From: Rhodobacteraceae bacterium EhC02
Lineage (GTDB): Bacteria > Pseudomonadota > Alphaproteobacteria > Rhodobacterales > Rhodobacteraceae
Assembly: GCA_001650895.1 (NCBI GenBank)
Contig: LXYH01000005.1
Coordinates: 248,001-312,000, forward strand
Direction: 5' to 3'
DNA length: 64,000 nt
Part shown: one piece after another, positions 8,549 through 16,976 of the stretch
Layout: each line of letters starts with the position of its first letter
Position numbering within the stretch: the stretch's first letter is position 1
Notes under the pieces: model-generated
Told to the model about the DNA's origin: nothing
The model's input: only the letters and a program-made list of their open reading frames with translations
Databases searched by the model: none
Program-made: the position numbers and the translations under genes

Positions 8549-8562
8549 TTGATTCAGGTCAA
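8549..8562 (+). promoter_or_regulatory. FnrL/FNR-type binding box
   Basis: TTGAT-TCAG-GTCAA matches the Rhodobacter FnrL consensus TTGAT-N4-(A/G)TCAA exactly. It lies about 80 bp upstream of the first DUF6455 gene, a distance suited to class II activation. It predicts induction of the three-gene cluster at low oxygen. Confidence 0.65.
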
Positions 8563-8641
8563 GGAAGGCCTGTGATCTTTTGTGTTTCACTGACCCTGTT
8601 CCCGATCCTTGCGATGATCGGGGCGCGTCAAGGAGACACAG

Positions 8642-8914
8642 ATGCCGTCTAGCAAGACAATCCGCAGACATGCCGTCCTGGTTGACCGGATGGCCACCAC
8701 ATTGGGCAGGGACCTGGAAGAGGAGGTCATGCGCGGACGTCTGTCGCCAGACGAACTGCCGGACATGGTGCTGCGCTGCACCGCCTGCGCAAACCCCGAT
8801 GGTTGCGAGGCCTGGCTGCGGCAGCAGGAAGACGCCGCGACTGGCCCCAGGCCCGAGATCACGCCCTATTACTGCCGCAACGGGGATGTCTTCGATGCCC
8901 TCAAGCCCAACTGA
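8642..8914 (+). CDS. DUF6455 family protein (copy 1)
   Basis: A 90-residue protein with the family pattern C-x2-C-x5-C-E-x-WL (RCTACANPDGCEAWL) and a late Cys in YYCRNGD. The four Cys suggest a metal or Fe-S site, but this is inferred. The start follows AAGGAGACAC. It is the first of three overlapping paralogues and sits behind an FnrL-type box at 8549. The function of the family is unknown. Confidence 0.8.
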   Translation: MPSSKTIRRHAVLVDRMATTLGRDLEEEVMRGRLSPDELPDMVLRCTACANPDGCEAWLRQQEDAATGPRPEITPYYCRNGDVFDALKPN

Positions 8915-9230
8915 TCTTGCCGCCACGACGAGGGCGGAACAGGACAGTGTCATCCTGCACCTTGGTGATCCCGATCGCCATTTCTGGCTGGTGCGTTCGG
9001 TTGCGCGGGTGATCGGTGTCAGCCTGGGTCAGGCCATGGTGCAGGGGGCCATCGAACAGGAAGAGTGCCGCAGGATGATCAACCGCTGCCGAACCTGTGC
9101 ACTGTTGAGCGCCTGCGAGGCCTGGCTTGCAGAGTCGGGCGGGCGCGCGGATGCGCCGCCACCAGGCTGCGTCGTCTCGACCGAGTTGAACCGTTTGAAA
9201 CACATGATGCGACATGAAGGAGCCCATTGA
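8886..9230 (+). CDS. DUF6455 family protein (copy 2)
   Basis: A 114-residue protein whose C-terminal half carries CRTCALLSACEAWL and a later Cys (PPGCVV), the DUF6455 Cys pattern. Relative to the other two copies it has an N-terminal extension (HLGDPDRHFWLVRSVARVIG). The gene starts inside the end of copy 1 at 8886 or 8895, both ATG in the same frame. Its stop overlaps the start of copy 3. The tight overlaps imply translational coupling and coordinated stoichiometry. Confidence 0.72.
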   Translation: MSSMPSSPTDLAATTRAEQDSVILHLGDPDRHFWLVRSVARVIGVSLGQAMVQGAIEQEECRRMINRCRTCALLSACEAWLAESGGRADAPPPGCVVSTELNRLKHMMRHEGAH

Positions 9231-9484
9231 TGGGACTGTTTGACAAGATCGACCACCGCGCCGGCGTGATGACGCGCATGGCCGACACGCTGGGCGTTGA
9301 TTTCGCCGCCACCATCGCCCAGGCACCCGAGGTCGTGCGCGAATACCGCCAGGCGGTGATGCGCTGCGCCAGTTGCAGCCATGAGGGCGAATGCAAGACC
9401 TGGATGCAGTCGCATCCCCATGCGGCGCAAGCACCCGACTATTGCTGGAACAAGGACATCCTTGAAGGTCTTGCCAAGGCCTGA
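9230..9484 (+). CDS. DUF6455 family protein (copy 3)
   Basis: An 84-residue protein with RCASCSHEGECKTWM and APDYCWNKD, giving the same four-Cys arrangement as copies 1 and 2. ATG at 9230 is chosen over TTG at 9227 because GAAGGAG lies 8 bp upstream and it forms a TGATG overlap with copy 2. It is the shortest and closest to the canonical family form. Three consecutive members of one small family under an apparent FnrL box is unusual. Confidence 0.78.
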   Translation: MGLFDKIDHRAGVMTRMADTLGVDFAATIAQAPEVVREYRQAVMRCASCSHEGECKTWMQSHPHAAQAPDYCWNKDILEGLAKA

Positions 9485-9489
9485 CCGGT

Positions 9490-9864
9490 TCAGCCGCCCC
9501 GGCGCTGCCGCCGCAGATGGCTGCGATAGAGCAGAGGCGCAAGGATATGGTCATAAACCAGCGTCGCGGCCTGCCGGATACCCGGCAGCGCCACGATGCG
9601 CGCCAACCAGCCATAGCGGGGCATCTGTCGCCACAGGGCGATGAAGGCGGGGATGCCTGACATGACCTGCCCGTCATGCACCACATGCAGGCGGCGCGCG
9701 GCCTGATCGGCCGTCACCCCCCACATCCCCAGATCGACCCTGTTCAGATCGTCAAACCCGATCGCCAGGCCCTCGCGCCCGGCGTAATCCGCATAATGCG
9801 TGATTTCCGCCCGGCAGACCGGGCAGTCATGGTTGTAAAGAACGCGGGTGTTTGCCTGTGTCAT
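9490..9864 (-). CDS. DCC-family thiol-disulfide oxidoreductase-like protein (DUF393)
   Basis: A 124-residue protein starting MTQANTRVLYNHDCPVC. The DCPVC motif at residues 13-17 is the hallmark of DCC/DUF393 proteins, which have a thioredoxin-like fold and a putative redox-active CxxC. Electron partner and substrate are unknown. It is convergent with the DUF6455 cluster, with a 5-bp gap. A perfect palindrome CATGTCCC-N5-GGGACATG sits 37 bp upstream of the start. Confidence 0.82.
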   Translation of the reverse strand: MTQANTRVLYNHDCPVCRAEITHYADYAGREGLAIGFDDLNRVDLGMWGVTADQAARRLHVVHDGQVMSGIPAFIALWRQMPRYGWLARIVALPGIRQAATLVYDHILAPLLYRSHLRRQRRGG

Positions 9865-9900
9865 GTCCCTGAGATAGCGGGGTGGGGGCGTGAGGCAAGG

Positions 9901-9921
9901 CATGTCCCGCGCTGGGACATG
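9901..9921. promoter_or_regulatory. Palindrome TGTCCC-N5-GGGACA, candidate operator
   Basis: CATGTCCC (9901-9908) and GGGACATG (9914-9921) form an 8-5-8 inverted repeat upstream of the DCC gene. The same TGTCCC-N5-GGGACA core recurs at 51896-51912. The transcription factor is unknown. Confidence 0.5.
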
Positions 9922-9959
9922 AATCGGGATAAGTGATTTCAACGCGTTACAGGCGCGCA

Positions 9960-10724
9960 TCAGGAATTTCTTGACGCTTGGCCCGATTGGGCGGGCCAGA
10001 ACGTGCGGCGCTGACGGATTTGCGCAACACCCACAAGCGCCGCCGCCGCAAGGGTCCAGGCGGCCAGGAGGCCCAGATCCTGCAGGGTCCAGGCCCGTCC
10101 CTCGATCGCGGCCCAGGCCAGTTCCCCCATCGCTCGTGTCGGTGTCCACTCTGATATGGCGTTGATCGTGGCGGGCATGGCCATCGGCGGCACCCAGAGC
10201 CCGCCCAGATAGGCCAGCGGCAGATAGACCAGATTGGCCAGGGGCACCGCCGCGCGGGCCGATGCGACGCAGCCCAGGGCGATGCCCATCAGCGTGGCCG
10301 TCACCGTCGCCATAAGGCAGACCGTGGCCAGCCGGATCCAGGCGCTGTTGGGCAGGCCCACATCCGTCATCACATGTGCAAGCGCGATGACCAGCGCCAC
10401 GGCAATGGTGACAAAGATCACCGCCGCGATGATCCGCGCGACCCATTGCGGCAGGGCTGACCCCGGCAGGCTGCGTTGCCATGTGGCAAAGGGGCTGGCG
10501 CGATCCTGCGCCACGCTGACGCCGAACTGGAAGAAACCCACGCCCAGAACCGCGTAGATCGCGAAAGAGGCCATCGCATTGGCCGCCCATGCTCCGCCGC
10601 CGCTGTTCGCACCGAAGAAGGCATAGAGCATGGCCGGAAACAGCACCGTGGGTATCCAGAAGCCGGGTTGGCGGAAAAGGACCCGCAGTGTCAGGACGAG
10701 TTCGGCAAACAGGTGGCGGATCAT
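9960..10724 (-). CDS. ABC-2 type transporter permease
   Basis: A 254-residue integral membrane protein with about six hydrophobic segments and an N-terminal cytoplasmic amphipathic start (MIRHLFAELVLTLRVLFRQPGFWIPTV is recognisable as the family N-terminus, given here in part). It forms the membrane half of a drug/lipid-type exporter with the ATPase encoded immediately upstream. The start codon at 10724 overlaps the ATPase stop at 10721 (ATGA). The substrate is unknown. Confidence 0.88.
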   Translation of the reverse strand: MIRHLFAELVLTLRVLFRQPGFWIPTVLFPAMLYAFFGANSGGGAWAANAMASFAIYAVLGVGFFQFGVSVAQDRASPFATWQRSLPGSALPQWVARIIAAVIFVTIAVALVIALAHVMTDVGLPNSAWIRLATVCLMATVTATLMGIALGCVASARAAVPLANLVYLPLAYLGGLWVPPMAMPATINAISEWTPTRAMGELAWAAIEGRAWTLQDLGLLAAWTLAAAALVGVAQIRQRRTFWPAQSGQASRNS

Positions 10725-11614
10725 GGGCGCGTCCCTCCTTGGCGCAGGTGATGGATCAGGTCCTTCAGTTCGAGCGGTTGCAGTGTCAGGTTGGCAAAAG
10801 GCAACGCCTCGGCGACCATGCGGCGCAGAACGGTATCGCTGTCGCTGGTCTCGACCTGCCAGCGGGCACCATCCTGGCTGGCCCCAAGCCAGAGGGGCGG
10901 CACAAGGTCCGGCGGCAGATCGAACGCAAGCCGGGTGATCCTGGCGCGCCCACGGATCGCATCGATCCGGCCTGCCAGAACGGTCTCGCCCCGGTCGATC
11001 ACGGCGATGGAAGAGCAGATGGACTCGATCTCGTCCCAGTGATGCGAGGTCAGCACCAGCGCCCCGCCTTGCGCGACATAACTGCGGGCCATGGCGCGAA
11101 AGGCATCCTGTGCGGCGCTGTCCAGCCCGGCGGTCGGCTCGTCCAGAAAGACCAGTCGGGGCTGGCCCACGAAGGCCAGCGCCAGCGCCACGCGGCGCAT
11201 CTGGCCGCCCGAAAACCCGGCAACGCGCCGGTCGATCAGATCGCCCAGGCCGAAATCGGCGATCAGGCGGTCGATCGCGGGGGCCATGCCATAGCGCTGC
11301 GCGGCATAGGTCAGGATCTCGCGCGGGGTGACCTGATCGGGCAGGTCCGTGGCCTGCGGCGTCGCACCCGTCCATCGGCGGGCGGCCGGGCTGCCGGCGG
11401 GATGCCCGAAGACCAGTGCCTGACCTGCATCGGGGGCGCGCAGCCCCATCAGCATCGACAGGGTGGTCGATTTGCCGGCCCCGTTCATACCCAGCAGGCC
11501 CAGCGCCTCGCCAGGTGCGAGGTCAAGGTCGATCCGCGATACGGCCTGCACCGCGCCAAAGCGCTTGGCCAACCCGCGCGCATGGATGGCAAGGTCTGAA
11601 GAATGGAGTGTCAT
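10721..11614 (-). CDS. ABC-2 type transporter ATP-binding protein
   Basis: A 297-residue ATPase. Walker A is GMNGAGKST (about residues 43-51), signature FSGGQMRR (about 137-144), Walker B LVFLDEP and the switch His in LTSHHWDE. It belongs to the CcmA-like/DrrA-like class that pairs with ABC-2 permeases for export. ATG at 11614 is preferred over the TTG at 11635. A divergent LytTR regulator starts 50 bp away, which suggests control of this exporter by that regulator. Confidence 0.9.
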   Translation of the reverse strand: MTLHSSDLAIHARGLAKRFGAVQAVSRIDLDLAPGEALGLLGMNGAGKSTTLSMLMGLRAPDAGQALVFGHPAGSPAARRWTGATPQATDLPDQVTPREILTYAAQRYGMAPAIDRLIADFGLGDLIDRRVAGFSGGQMRRVALALAFVGQPRLVFLDEPTAGLDSAAQDAFRAMARSYVAQGGALVLTSHHWDEIESICSSIAVIDRGETVLAGRIDAIRGRARITRLAFDLPPDLVPPLWLGASQDGARWQVETSDSDTVLRRMVAEALPFANLTLQPLELKDLIHHLRQGGTRP

Positions 11615-11664
11615 GTGCGATCCCGCTGCTTGCAACTTTTCGGGGGGACCCTATTCATAGGGAT

Positions 11665-12516
11665 ATGCGCCAGGCCAAGACAGGTTACGTGTCCGACATG
11701 GAAAACACCGCGAATGGCGGTCCGGTGGCGTTGGCGCTTCGCCAACTGCAGCGCCAGATCAGCGGCCCCGCCTTCTGGATCGTCGTGGGCGGCATGGTTC
11801 TGATCGCGGCGGTGGCGGGCCCCTATTACACGCTGGAACGGCTGAACTTTGCCGAAAGGCTGGTCTATTGGGGCGTGATCATCGGGATGTCGGCCGTGAT
11901 CATGACCTTTCTGTCGGTGCTGGCCCATCGCGTGACCGAGGCGCGGGGATGGAATTGGGCGCTGGTGGCGGTGCTGGCCGGGATGGCGGGCATCCTGCCG
12001 GTCTTGGGCACGGTCTTGCTGGCCGGAGGGCTGGCTACGGGCTTTGGCTCAGGGGGGCCGGGGATCATCACGCTGGCAGCCTATGTGGCGCCCTCGGTGA
12101 TCGGGGTCACGCTGGCGGTCAATGCCTATATCGAGGTGCAGCAAAACATGGCGCCCGCAGCACCCGCCGCGCCAGCGCCACCGCAGCCCGAGGCAGTGGC
12201 GACGTTGTTGCAGGGCAGGCTTCCGCATCATCTGGGCCGCGAGATCGTGTCCGTGCGGGCGCGGGATCATTACCTTGAAGTGACAACGCCCAAGGGACAG
12301 TGCATGGTGCTGATGCGGCTTGGCGATGCGGTGCGCGATCTTGAGGGGGTGAACGGGATGCAGGTGCATCGGTCCTGGTGGATCAGCCTGGACCATGTCG
12401 CGCGCGTCGAAAAGGGCGCGAACGGTCCCGAGATCGTGATGCGCGACGGCCAGCGCGTGCCCGTGGGGCGCAGCTATCGCGCGGCCTTTCGCGCGGGCAT
12501 GGCAGGCAGGGGCTGA
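11665..12516 (+). CDS. Membrane-anchored LytTR-domain transcriptional regulator
   Basis: A 283-residue protein. Residues about 25-160 hold four predicted membrane helices, followed by an Ala/Pro-rich linker (about 168-183) and a C-terminal LytTR DNA-binding domain. The latter shows RARDHYLEVTT, the MQVHRSWWISLDHVARVE core and the DGQRVPVGRSYR end. There is no receiver domain, so it likely senses a membrane-borne or exporter-linked signal directly. It is divergent from an ABC-2 exporter. ATG 11665 or 11698 could be the start. The membrane/LytTR architecture is clear; the target is inferred. Confidence 0.82.
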   Translation: MRQAKTGYVSDMENTANGGPVALALRQLQRQISGPAFWIVVGGMVLIAAVAGPYYTLERLNFAERLVYWGVIIGMSAVIMTFLSVLAHRVTEARGWNWALVAVLAGMAGILPVLGTVLLAGGLATGFGSGGPGIITLAAYVAPSVIGVTLAVNAYIEVQQNMAPAAPAAPAPPQPEAVATLLQGRLPHHLGREIVSVRARDHYLEVTTPKGQCMVLMRLGDAVRDLEGVNGMQVHRSWWISLDHVARVEKGANGPEIVMRDGQRVPVGRSYRAAFRAGMAGRG

Positions 12517-12533
12517 TCCTTTGGGTGGGCGGC

Positions 12534-13913
12534 TTAGACCAGGCGCCCCCAGAGGTCGTATTCCCCGGCTTCGTCCACCTCGACCTTGACCACGTCACCC
12601 ACGGCCAGGGCCTCTGTGCCTTCGTCGATGAACAGGTTGCCGTCGATTTCGGGTGCATCTGCCCAGGTGCGGCAGGTGGCGATGCCGTCCTCGTCGATAT
12701 CGTCCACGATGGCTTCGATCACGCGGCCGACCTTGGCGGCCAGCTTCGCCTCGGATATCGCCTGCGCCTTTTCCATGAAACGGTCCCAGCGGTCCTGCTT
12801 GACCTCGGCGGGCACATGGTCGGGCAGGGCGTTCGACCGGGCACCAGCGACGTTCTCGTATTGAAAGCAGCCCACGCGATCCAGCTGCGCCTCGTCCAGC
12901 CAGTCGAGCAGGGTCTGGAATTCATCCTCGGTCTCGCCGGGATAGCCCACGATGAAGGTCGAGCGCAGGGTGATATCGGGGCACTGGCTGCGCCATGCGG
13001 CGATCTCGTCCAGCGTCTTTGCCGCCGCCGCAGGCCGCGCCATGCGCCGCAGCACATCGGGATGCGCATGCTGGAACGGGATGTCCAGATAGGGCAGCAC
13101 GCCCGACGCCGGGTCTGCCATCAGCGGAATCAGGTCGCGCACGTGCGGGTAGGGGTAGACATAGTGCAGCCGCACCCAGGCACCCAGCGATCCCAGATCG
13201 CGGGCGAGATCGGTGATATGCGCGCGGTGCCCGTTTGCCGTGGCATGCTTGATATCCACGCCGTAAGCCGAGGTGTCCTGGCTGATCACCAGCAGTTCCT
13301 TGACCCCGTTCTGCACCAGCTTTTCCGCTTCGCGGATGACGGCATGGGCCGGGCGGCTGACAAGGCGGCCGCGCATGTCGGGGATGATGCAGAACTTGCA
13401 CTTGTGATTGCAGCCTTCCGAGATCTTCAGATAGCTGTAGTGGCGCGGCGTCAGCGAGACGGCGGATGCAGGCAGCAGGTCGATGAACGGATCGGGCGCG
13501 GGCGGCACGGCCTTGTGCACCGCGTCCAGCACCGCCTCGTATTGATGGGGGCCGGTGACGGCCAGCACCTTGGGATGTGCGCCGGTGATGTATTCGGGTT
13601 CCGCCCCCAGGCAGCCGGTGACGATGACGCGGCCGTTTTCCGCCAGCGCCTCGCCGATGGCATCAAGGCTTTCGGCCTTGGCGCTGTCCAGAAAGCCGCA
13701 GGTGTTCACGATCACCGCATCCGCCCCGGAATAGTCGGGGCTGATGGCGTAGCCTTCGGCCCTGAGCCGCGTCAGGATGCGTTCGCTGTCCACCAGCGCC
13801 TTGGGACAGCCGAGGCTGACCATGCCGATGGTCGGCTGGCCGGGGCGGGGCGCGTCCTTGATCAGGGCGCGCGGGGCAAGGTCGGGGCGGAGGCTGGGCG
13901 GGTTCTGGGTCAT
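12534..13913 (-). CDS. rimO: Ribosomal protein S12 methylthiotransferase RimO
   Basis: A 459-residue radical-SAM methylthiotransferase that modifies an Asp of ribosomal protein S12. The N-terminal MTTase domain carries three cluster Cys (GCPKA, NTCGFLD, TGCLGAE). The radical-SAM motif is CNHKCKFC, and a C-terminal TRAM domain covers roughly the last 65 residues. [12 protein letters not shown] distinguishes RimO from MiaB. ATG 13913 fits the family N-terminus; 13922 is an alternative. It converges on the LytTR gene with an 18-bp gap. Confidence 0.95.
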   Translation of the reverse strand: MTQNPPSLRPDLAPRALIKDAPRPGQPTIGMVSLGCPKALVDSERILTRLRAEGYAISPDYSGADAVIVNTCGFLDSAKAESLDAIGEALAENGRVIVTGCLGAEPEYITGAHPKVLAVTGPHQYEAVLDAVHKAVPPAPDPFIDLLPASAVSLTPRHYSYLKISEGCNHKCKFCIIPDMRGRLVSRPAHAVIREAEKLVQNGVKELLVISQDTSAYGVDIKHATANGHRAHITDLARDLGSLGAWVRLHYVYPYPHVRDLIPLMADPASGVLPYLDIPFQHAHPDVLRRMARPAAAAKTLDEIAAWRSQCPDITLRSTFIVGYPGETEDEFQTLLDWLDEAQLDRVGCFQYENVAGARSNALPDHVPAEVKQDRWDRFMEKAQAISEAKLAAKVGRVIEAIVDDIDEDGIATCRTWADAPEIDGNLFIDEGTEALAVGDVVKVEVDEAGEYDLWGRLV

Positions 13914-14139
13914 TGGGCGCATATAATGCCCAGCCGCCTGCGTGGGAAGCGGGATTCGGATCATGGGCCTGCGGGCGTGACAAGCATCATCAGCTGGGCT
14001 AGGCTACCCCGATTGTCGGAGGATGCGCCCCATGTATCGCGGGATCTGGTTTACCTGAGCACATAAGCCCAAGCGCTGGGCATTGTGGGTGCGCTTGCGT
14101 GCCCTAGCTTGTCGTATCCAATCCCGGAAGGCCCCCTTC

Positions 14140-15987
14140 ATGTTCCGTTTCTTCGAAAACCTGGTCGATCCCTATGGTCCCTATCCTGAAAGGGACCAGC
14201 CGCCGCAGACCCTGTGGCGCTTCATGCTGGACTATGCGCAGCCTTTCAAAAAGGTGTTCTGGATCACGGGTATCACCTCGGTGCTGGTGGCGGCGGTCGA
14301 GATTGCGCTGATCTGGGTCATGGGCTGGATCGTCGATCTGTTGCAGGGCGATCCGGCGCTGGTCTGGGAGACGCATGGCGTGACGCTGATTGCGCTGGTG
14401 GTGTTCATCCTGATCCTGCGACCCGCCATTCAGGCGGCGAATGTGCTGCTGCTGAACAATACGATCCTGCCCAATTTCGGCACGGTGATCCGCTGGCGGG
14501 CCCATGCCCATGTGCTGCGCCAATCCGTCGGCTGGTTCGAGAACGACTTTGCCGGCCGTATCGCCAACCGCATCATGCAGACGCCCCCCGCGGCGGGCGA
14601 GGCGGTGTTCCAGGTCTTCGACGCGATCACCTTTTCCATCGCCTATGTGGTGGGCGCGGTCGTGATCCTGGGGCAGGCCGATGCGCGGCTGATGCTGCCG
14701 CTTATCGCCTGGCTGGTGGCCTATGCGGCCTTGATGCGCTGGGCGATCAAACGGGTGCAACCGGCATCCGAGGCGGCGTCAGACGCGCGCAGCGCGGTGA
14801 CGGGCCGTGTGGTGGACAGCTATACCAATATCCATTCGGTCAAGATGTTCGATCAGCACGGGCGCGAGCTGGAATTCGCGCGCGAAGCGATCGAGGAGGC
14901 GCGGGCCACCTTTCAGGCCGAGATGCGGCTTTATACCAAGATGGATTTCGGCCTGGTCTTTCTGAACGGCCTGTTGATCGTGGGCGTCGTCGGCTGGGCC
15001 ATCTGGCTGTGGATGCAGGGGCAGGCAAGCGTGGGCGCGGTGGCGGCGGCGACGGCACTGACCCTGCGGCTGAATGCGATGACGGGCTGGATCATGTGGG
15101 CGCTGACCACCTTTTTCCGCCAGTTGGGCGTGGTGGCCGAGGGGATGCAGACCATCGCACAGCCGATCACCCTGCCGGATGCACCCGATGCCGTGCCCTT
15201 GCGCGTGACGAACGGCGAGATCGTGATGGACGGGTTGCGCCACAGCTATGGCCGCGCCACGGGCGGGCTGGAACAGGTCGATCTGCGGATCGCCCCCGGT
15301 GAAAAGGTCGGCCTTGTGGGCCGGTCCGGTGCGGGCAAATCGACGCTGATGAAGCTGCTGTTGCGGTTCTATGCGGCCGAGGGCGGGCGCATCCTGATCG
15401 ACGGGCAGGACATCGCCCATGTCACGCAGGCCAGCCTGCGCGCGCATATCGGGATGGTCCAGCAGGACTCTGCGCTGTTGCATCGTTCGGTCCGCGACAA
15501 CCTGCTTTATGGCCGCCCCGGCGCCACCGAGGACGAGATGCGCCGCGCCGCCGCACAGGCGCAGGCGCTGGAATTCATCCCGGACCTGCAGGACGGCAAG
15601 GGGCAGCGCGGCTTTGATGCGCAGGTGGGCGAGCGCGGCGTCAAGCTGTCGGGCGGGCAGCGCCAGCGGATCGCACTGGCCCGCGTGATCCTGAAGAATG
15701 CGCCGATCCTGCTGCTGGACGAGGCGACGAGTGCGCTGGACAGCGAGATCGAGGCGGCGGTGCAGGATACGCTCTATGGCATGATGGCCGGCAAGACGGT
15801 GATTGCGATCGCTCACCGCCTGAGCACCATCGCGCACATGGACCGGATCGTCGTGCTGGACCGTGGCCGCATCGTCGAGGAAGGAACCCATGCCGATCTT
15901 CTGGCGGCGGGGGGGCTTTATGCGGCACTCTGGGCGCGCCAGTCGGGCGGCTTTCTGGGGGATGACCTTGATGAGGCGGGGGGCTGA
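14140..15987 (+). CDS. ABC exporter, fused permease-ATPase (MsbA-like)
   Basis: A 615-residue half-transporter. The N-terminal ABC-transmembrane domain (about residues 20-330) has six hydrophobic segments. The nucleotide-binding domain has Walker A GRSGAGKST near residue 395, signature LSGGQRQR near 502, Walker B ILLLDEAT near 523 and the H-loop IAIAHRLST. It functions as a dimer, exporting lipids, peptides or drugs; the substrate cannot be told. The start at 14140 (MFRFFENLVDPYGPYP) follows CCGGAAGG. It precedes rpmB. Confidence 0.9.
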   Translation: MFRFFENLVDPYGPYPERDQPPQTLWRFMLDYAQPFKKVFWITGITSVLVAAVEIALIWVMGWIVDLLQGDPALVWETHGVTLIALVVFILILRPAIQAANVLLLNNTILPNFGTVIRWRAHAHVLRQSVGWFENDFAGRIANRIMQTPPAAGEAVFQVFDAITFSIAYVVGAVVILGQADARLMLPLIAWLVAYAALMRWAIKRVQPASEAASDARSAVTGRVVDSYTNIHSVKMFDQHGRELEFAREAIEEARATFQAEMRLYTKMDFGLVFLNGLLIVGVVGWAIWLWMQGQASVGAVAAATALTLRLNAMTGWIMWALTTFFRQLGVVAEGMQTIAQPITLPDAPDAVPLRVTNGEIVMDGLRHSYGRATGGLEQVDLRIAPGEKVGLVGRSGAGKSTLMKLLLRFYAAEGGRILIDGQDIAHVTQASLRAHIGMVQQDSALLHRSVRDNLLYGRPGATEDEMRRAAAQAQALEFIPDLQDGKGQRGFDAQVGERGVKLSGGQRQRIALARVILKNAPILLLDEATSALDSEIEAAVQDTLYGMMAGKTVIAIAHRLSTIAHMDRIVVLDRGRIVEEGTHADLLAAGGLYAALWARQSGGFLGDDLDEAGG

Positions 15988-16019
15988 CGGCTTGCGCCAT
16001 GCCCCTTGCCGCTTTGGCC

Positions 16020-16048
16020 TTGACGCCTGTGGCGATTCCGCCTAATCA
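16020..16048 (+). promoter_or_regulatory. Probable sigma-70-type promoter of rpmB
   Basis: TTGACG (16020-16025) and TAATCA (16043-16048) are separated by 17 bp, 91 bp before the rpmB start. A short GC-rich leader follows. Confidence 0.5.
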
Positions 16049-16138
16049 CCCCAAACGGAATTCGGGGCGCCGCCTGTCGCGGTGCCCTTATGTGTTGAAG
16101 GCGCCGGATGCGCCCCTGATCAAGACGAGGATAAAGCC

Positions 16139-16426
16139 ATGTCGCGCCGCTGCGAACTGACCGGAAAAGGCCCGATGACTGGCAACAATGTCAGCCATGC
16201 CAACAACAAGACCCGTCGCCGGTTTCTGCCGAACCTGAACGAGGTGTCGCTGCAGTCCGAAACGCTGGGCCGTACCGTGAAGCTGCGCATTTCCGCAGCC
16301 GCCCTGCGCTCGGTCGATCACCGTGGCGGTCTGGACGCGTTCCTGGCGAAAGCCAAGGACGACACGCTGTCGGACGCGGCTCTGAAGATCAAGAAAGAGA
16401 TCGCAAAGGCCCAGGCAACCGCCTGA
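16139..16426 (+). CDS. rpmB: 50S ribosomal protein L28
   Basis: A 95-residue basic ribosomal protein of the length usual in alphaproteobacteria, starting [26 protein letters not shown]. It binds 23S rRNA in the large subunit. An ATG at 16139 with upstream GACGAGGATAAAG gives the start. It has its own promoter and a terminator-like hairpin 25 bp downstream, so it is probably monocistronic. Confidence 0.97.
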   Translation: MSRRCELTGKGPMTGNNVSHANNKTRRRFLPNLNEVSLQSETLGRTVKLRISAAALRSVDHRGGLDAFLAKAKDDTLSDAALKIKKEIAKAQATA

Positions 16427-16451
16427 TCCTTTCGTGACGACCTTTATGGAG

Positions 16452-16476
16452 CAGCCCCGCCGGCAAGGCGGGGCTG
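16452..16476 (+). terminator. Hairpin after rpmB, probable terminator
   Basis: CAGCCCCGCC (16452-16461) pairs perfectly with GGCGGGGCTG (16467-16476) around a GGCAA loop, 25 bp past the rpmB stop. The downstream tract (TGTCCGTTTG) is only weakly T-rich. Confidence 0.65.
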
Positions 16477-16575
16477 TGTCCGTTTGTGCGCCCCTCTTCG
16501 AAGGGCATGGTCATCTCGGCGGCTGCGACCGAATAGGCCCTTTTACGGGTGCGACGGCTTGCATATATCACCCGC

Positions 16576-16926
16576 ATGAGATTGCGATCCCATCCCCTGT
16601 CCGCCTTGGCGCTGGTCTTGCTTCTGGTCCTCACGGCCCAGTCCATGGCCGTGGCGCGCGGCATGCCGGGGGCGGCAGGGTCTATCGTTCTGTGCACCGG
16701 CACCGGACCCGTCACCATCCTGACAGATGCGGAAGGCCAGCCCCTCGGGCCGGCGCATGTCTGTCCCGATTGCACGCTGTCGCTGATCGTGACAATCGCA
16801 GATGCCGCGCCGGCGACGTCCCGCCCGCTGGGTCGGGCCGAAGCGCTGGTGCTGCCCGCATCGATCCCGGTGCTTCAGCGCAGCGTCCATCCCTTTTCAG
16901 CGCGCGATCCGCCTGCGCAGGCCTGA
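16576..16926 (+). CDS. DUF2946-like secreted protein, upstream of a copper chaperone gene
   Basis: A 116-residue protein with a signal peptide or N-terminal anchor (about residues 1-27) and a short Cys motif CPDC near residue 64. The composition resembles the DUF2946/DUF2946-like proteins found next to copper genes. Function is unknown. It sits 50 bp before the PCu(A)C chaperone gene, on the same strand, and is likely co-transcribed. ATG 16576 is used because the upstream codons do not extend the hydrophobic signal sensibly. Confidence 0.6.
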   Translation: MRLRSHPLSALALVLLLVLTAQSMAVARGMPGAAGSIVLCTGTGPVTILTDAEGQPLGPAHVCPDCTLSLIVTIADAAPATSRPLGRAEALVLPASIPVLQRSVHPFSARDPPAQA

Positions 16927-16976
16927 TCCCGAACATTCAAGATCAGACCTAACAGCAGACGAAAAGGAGAGACGCG

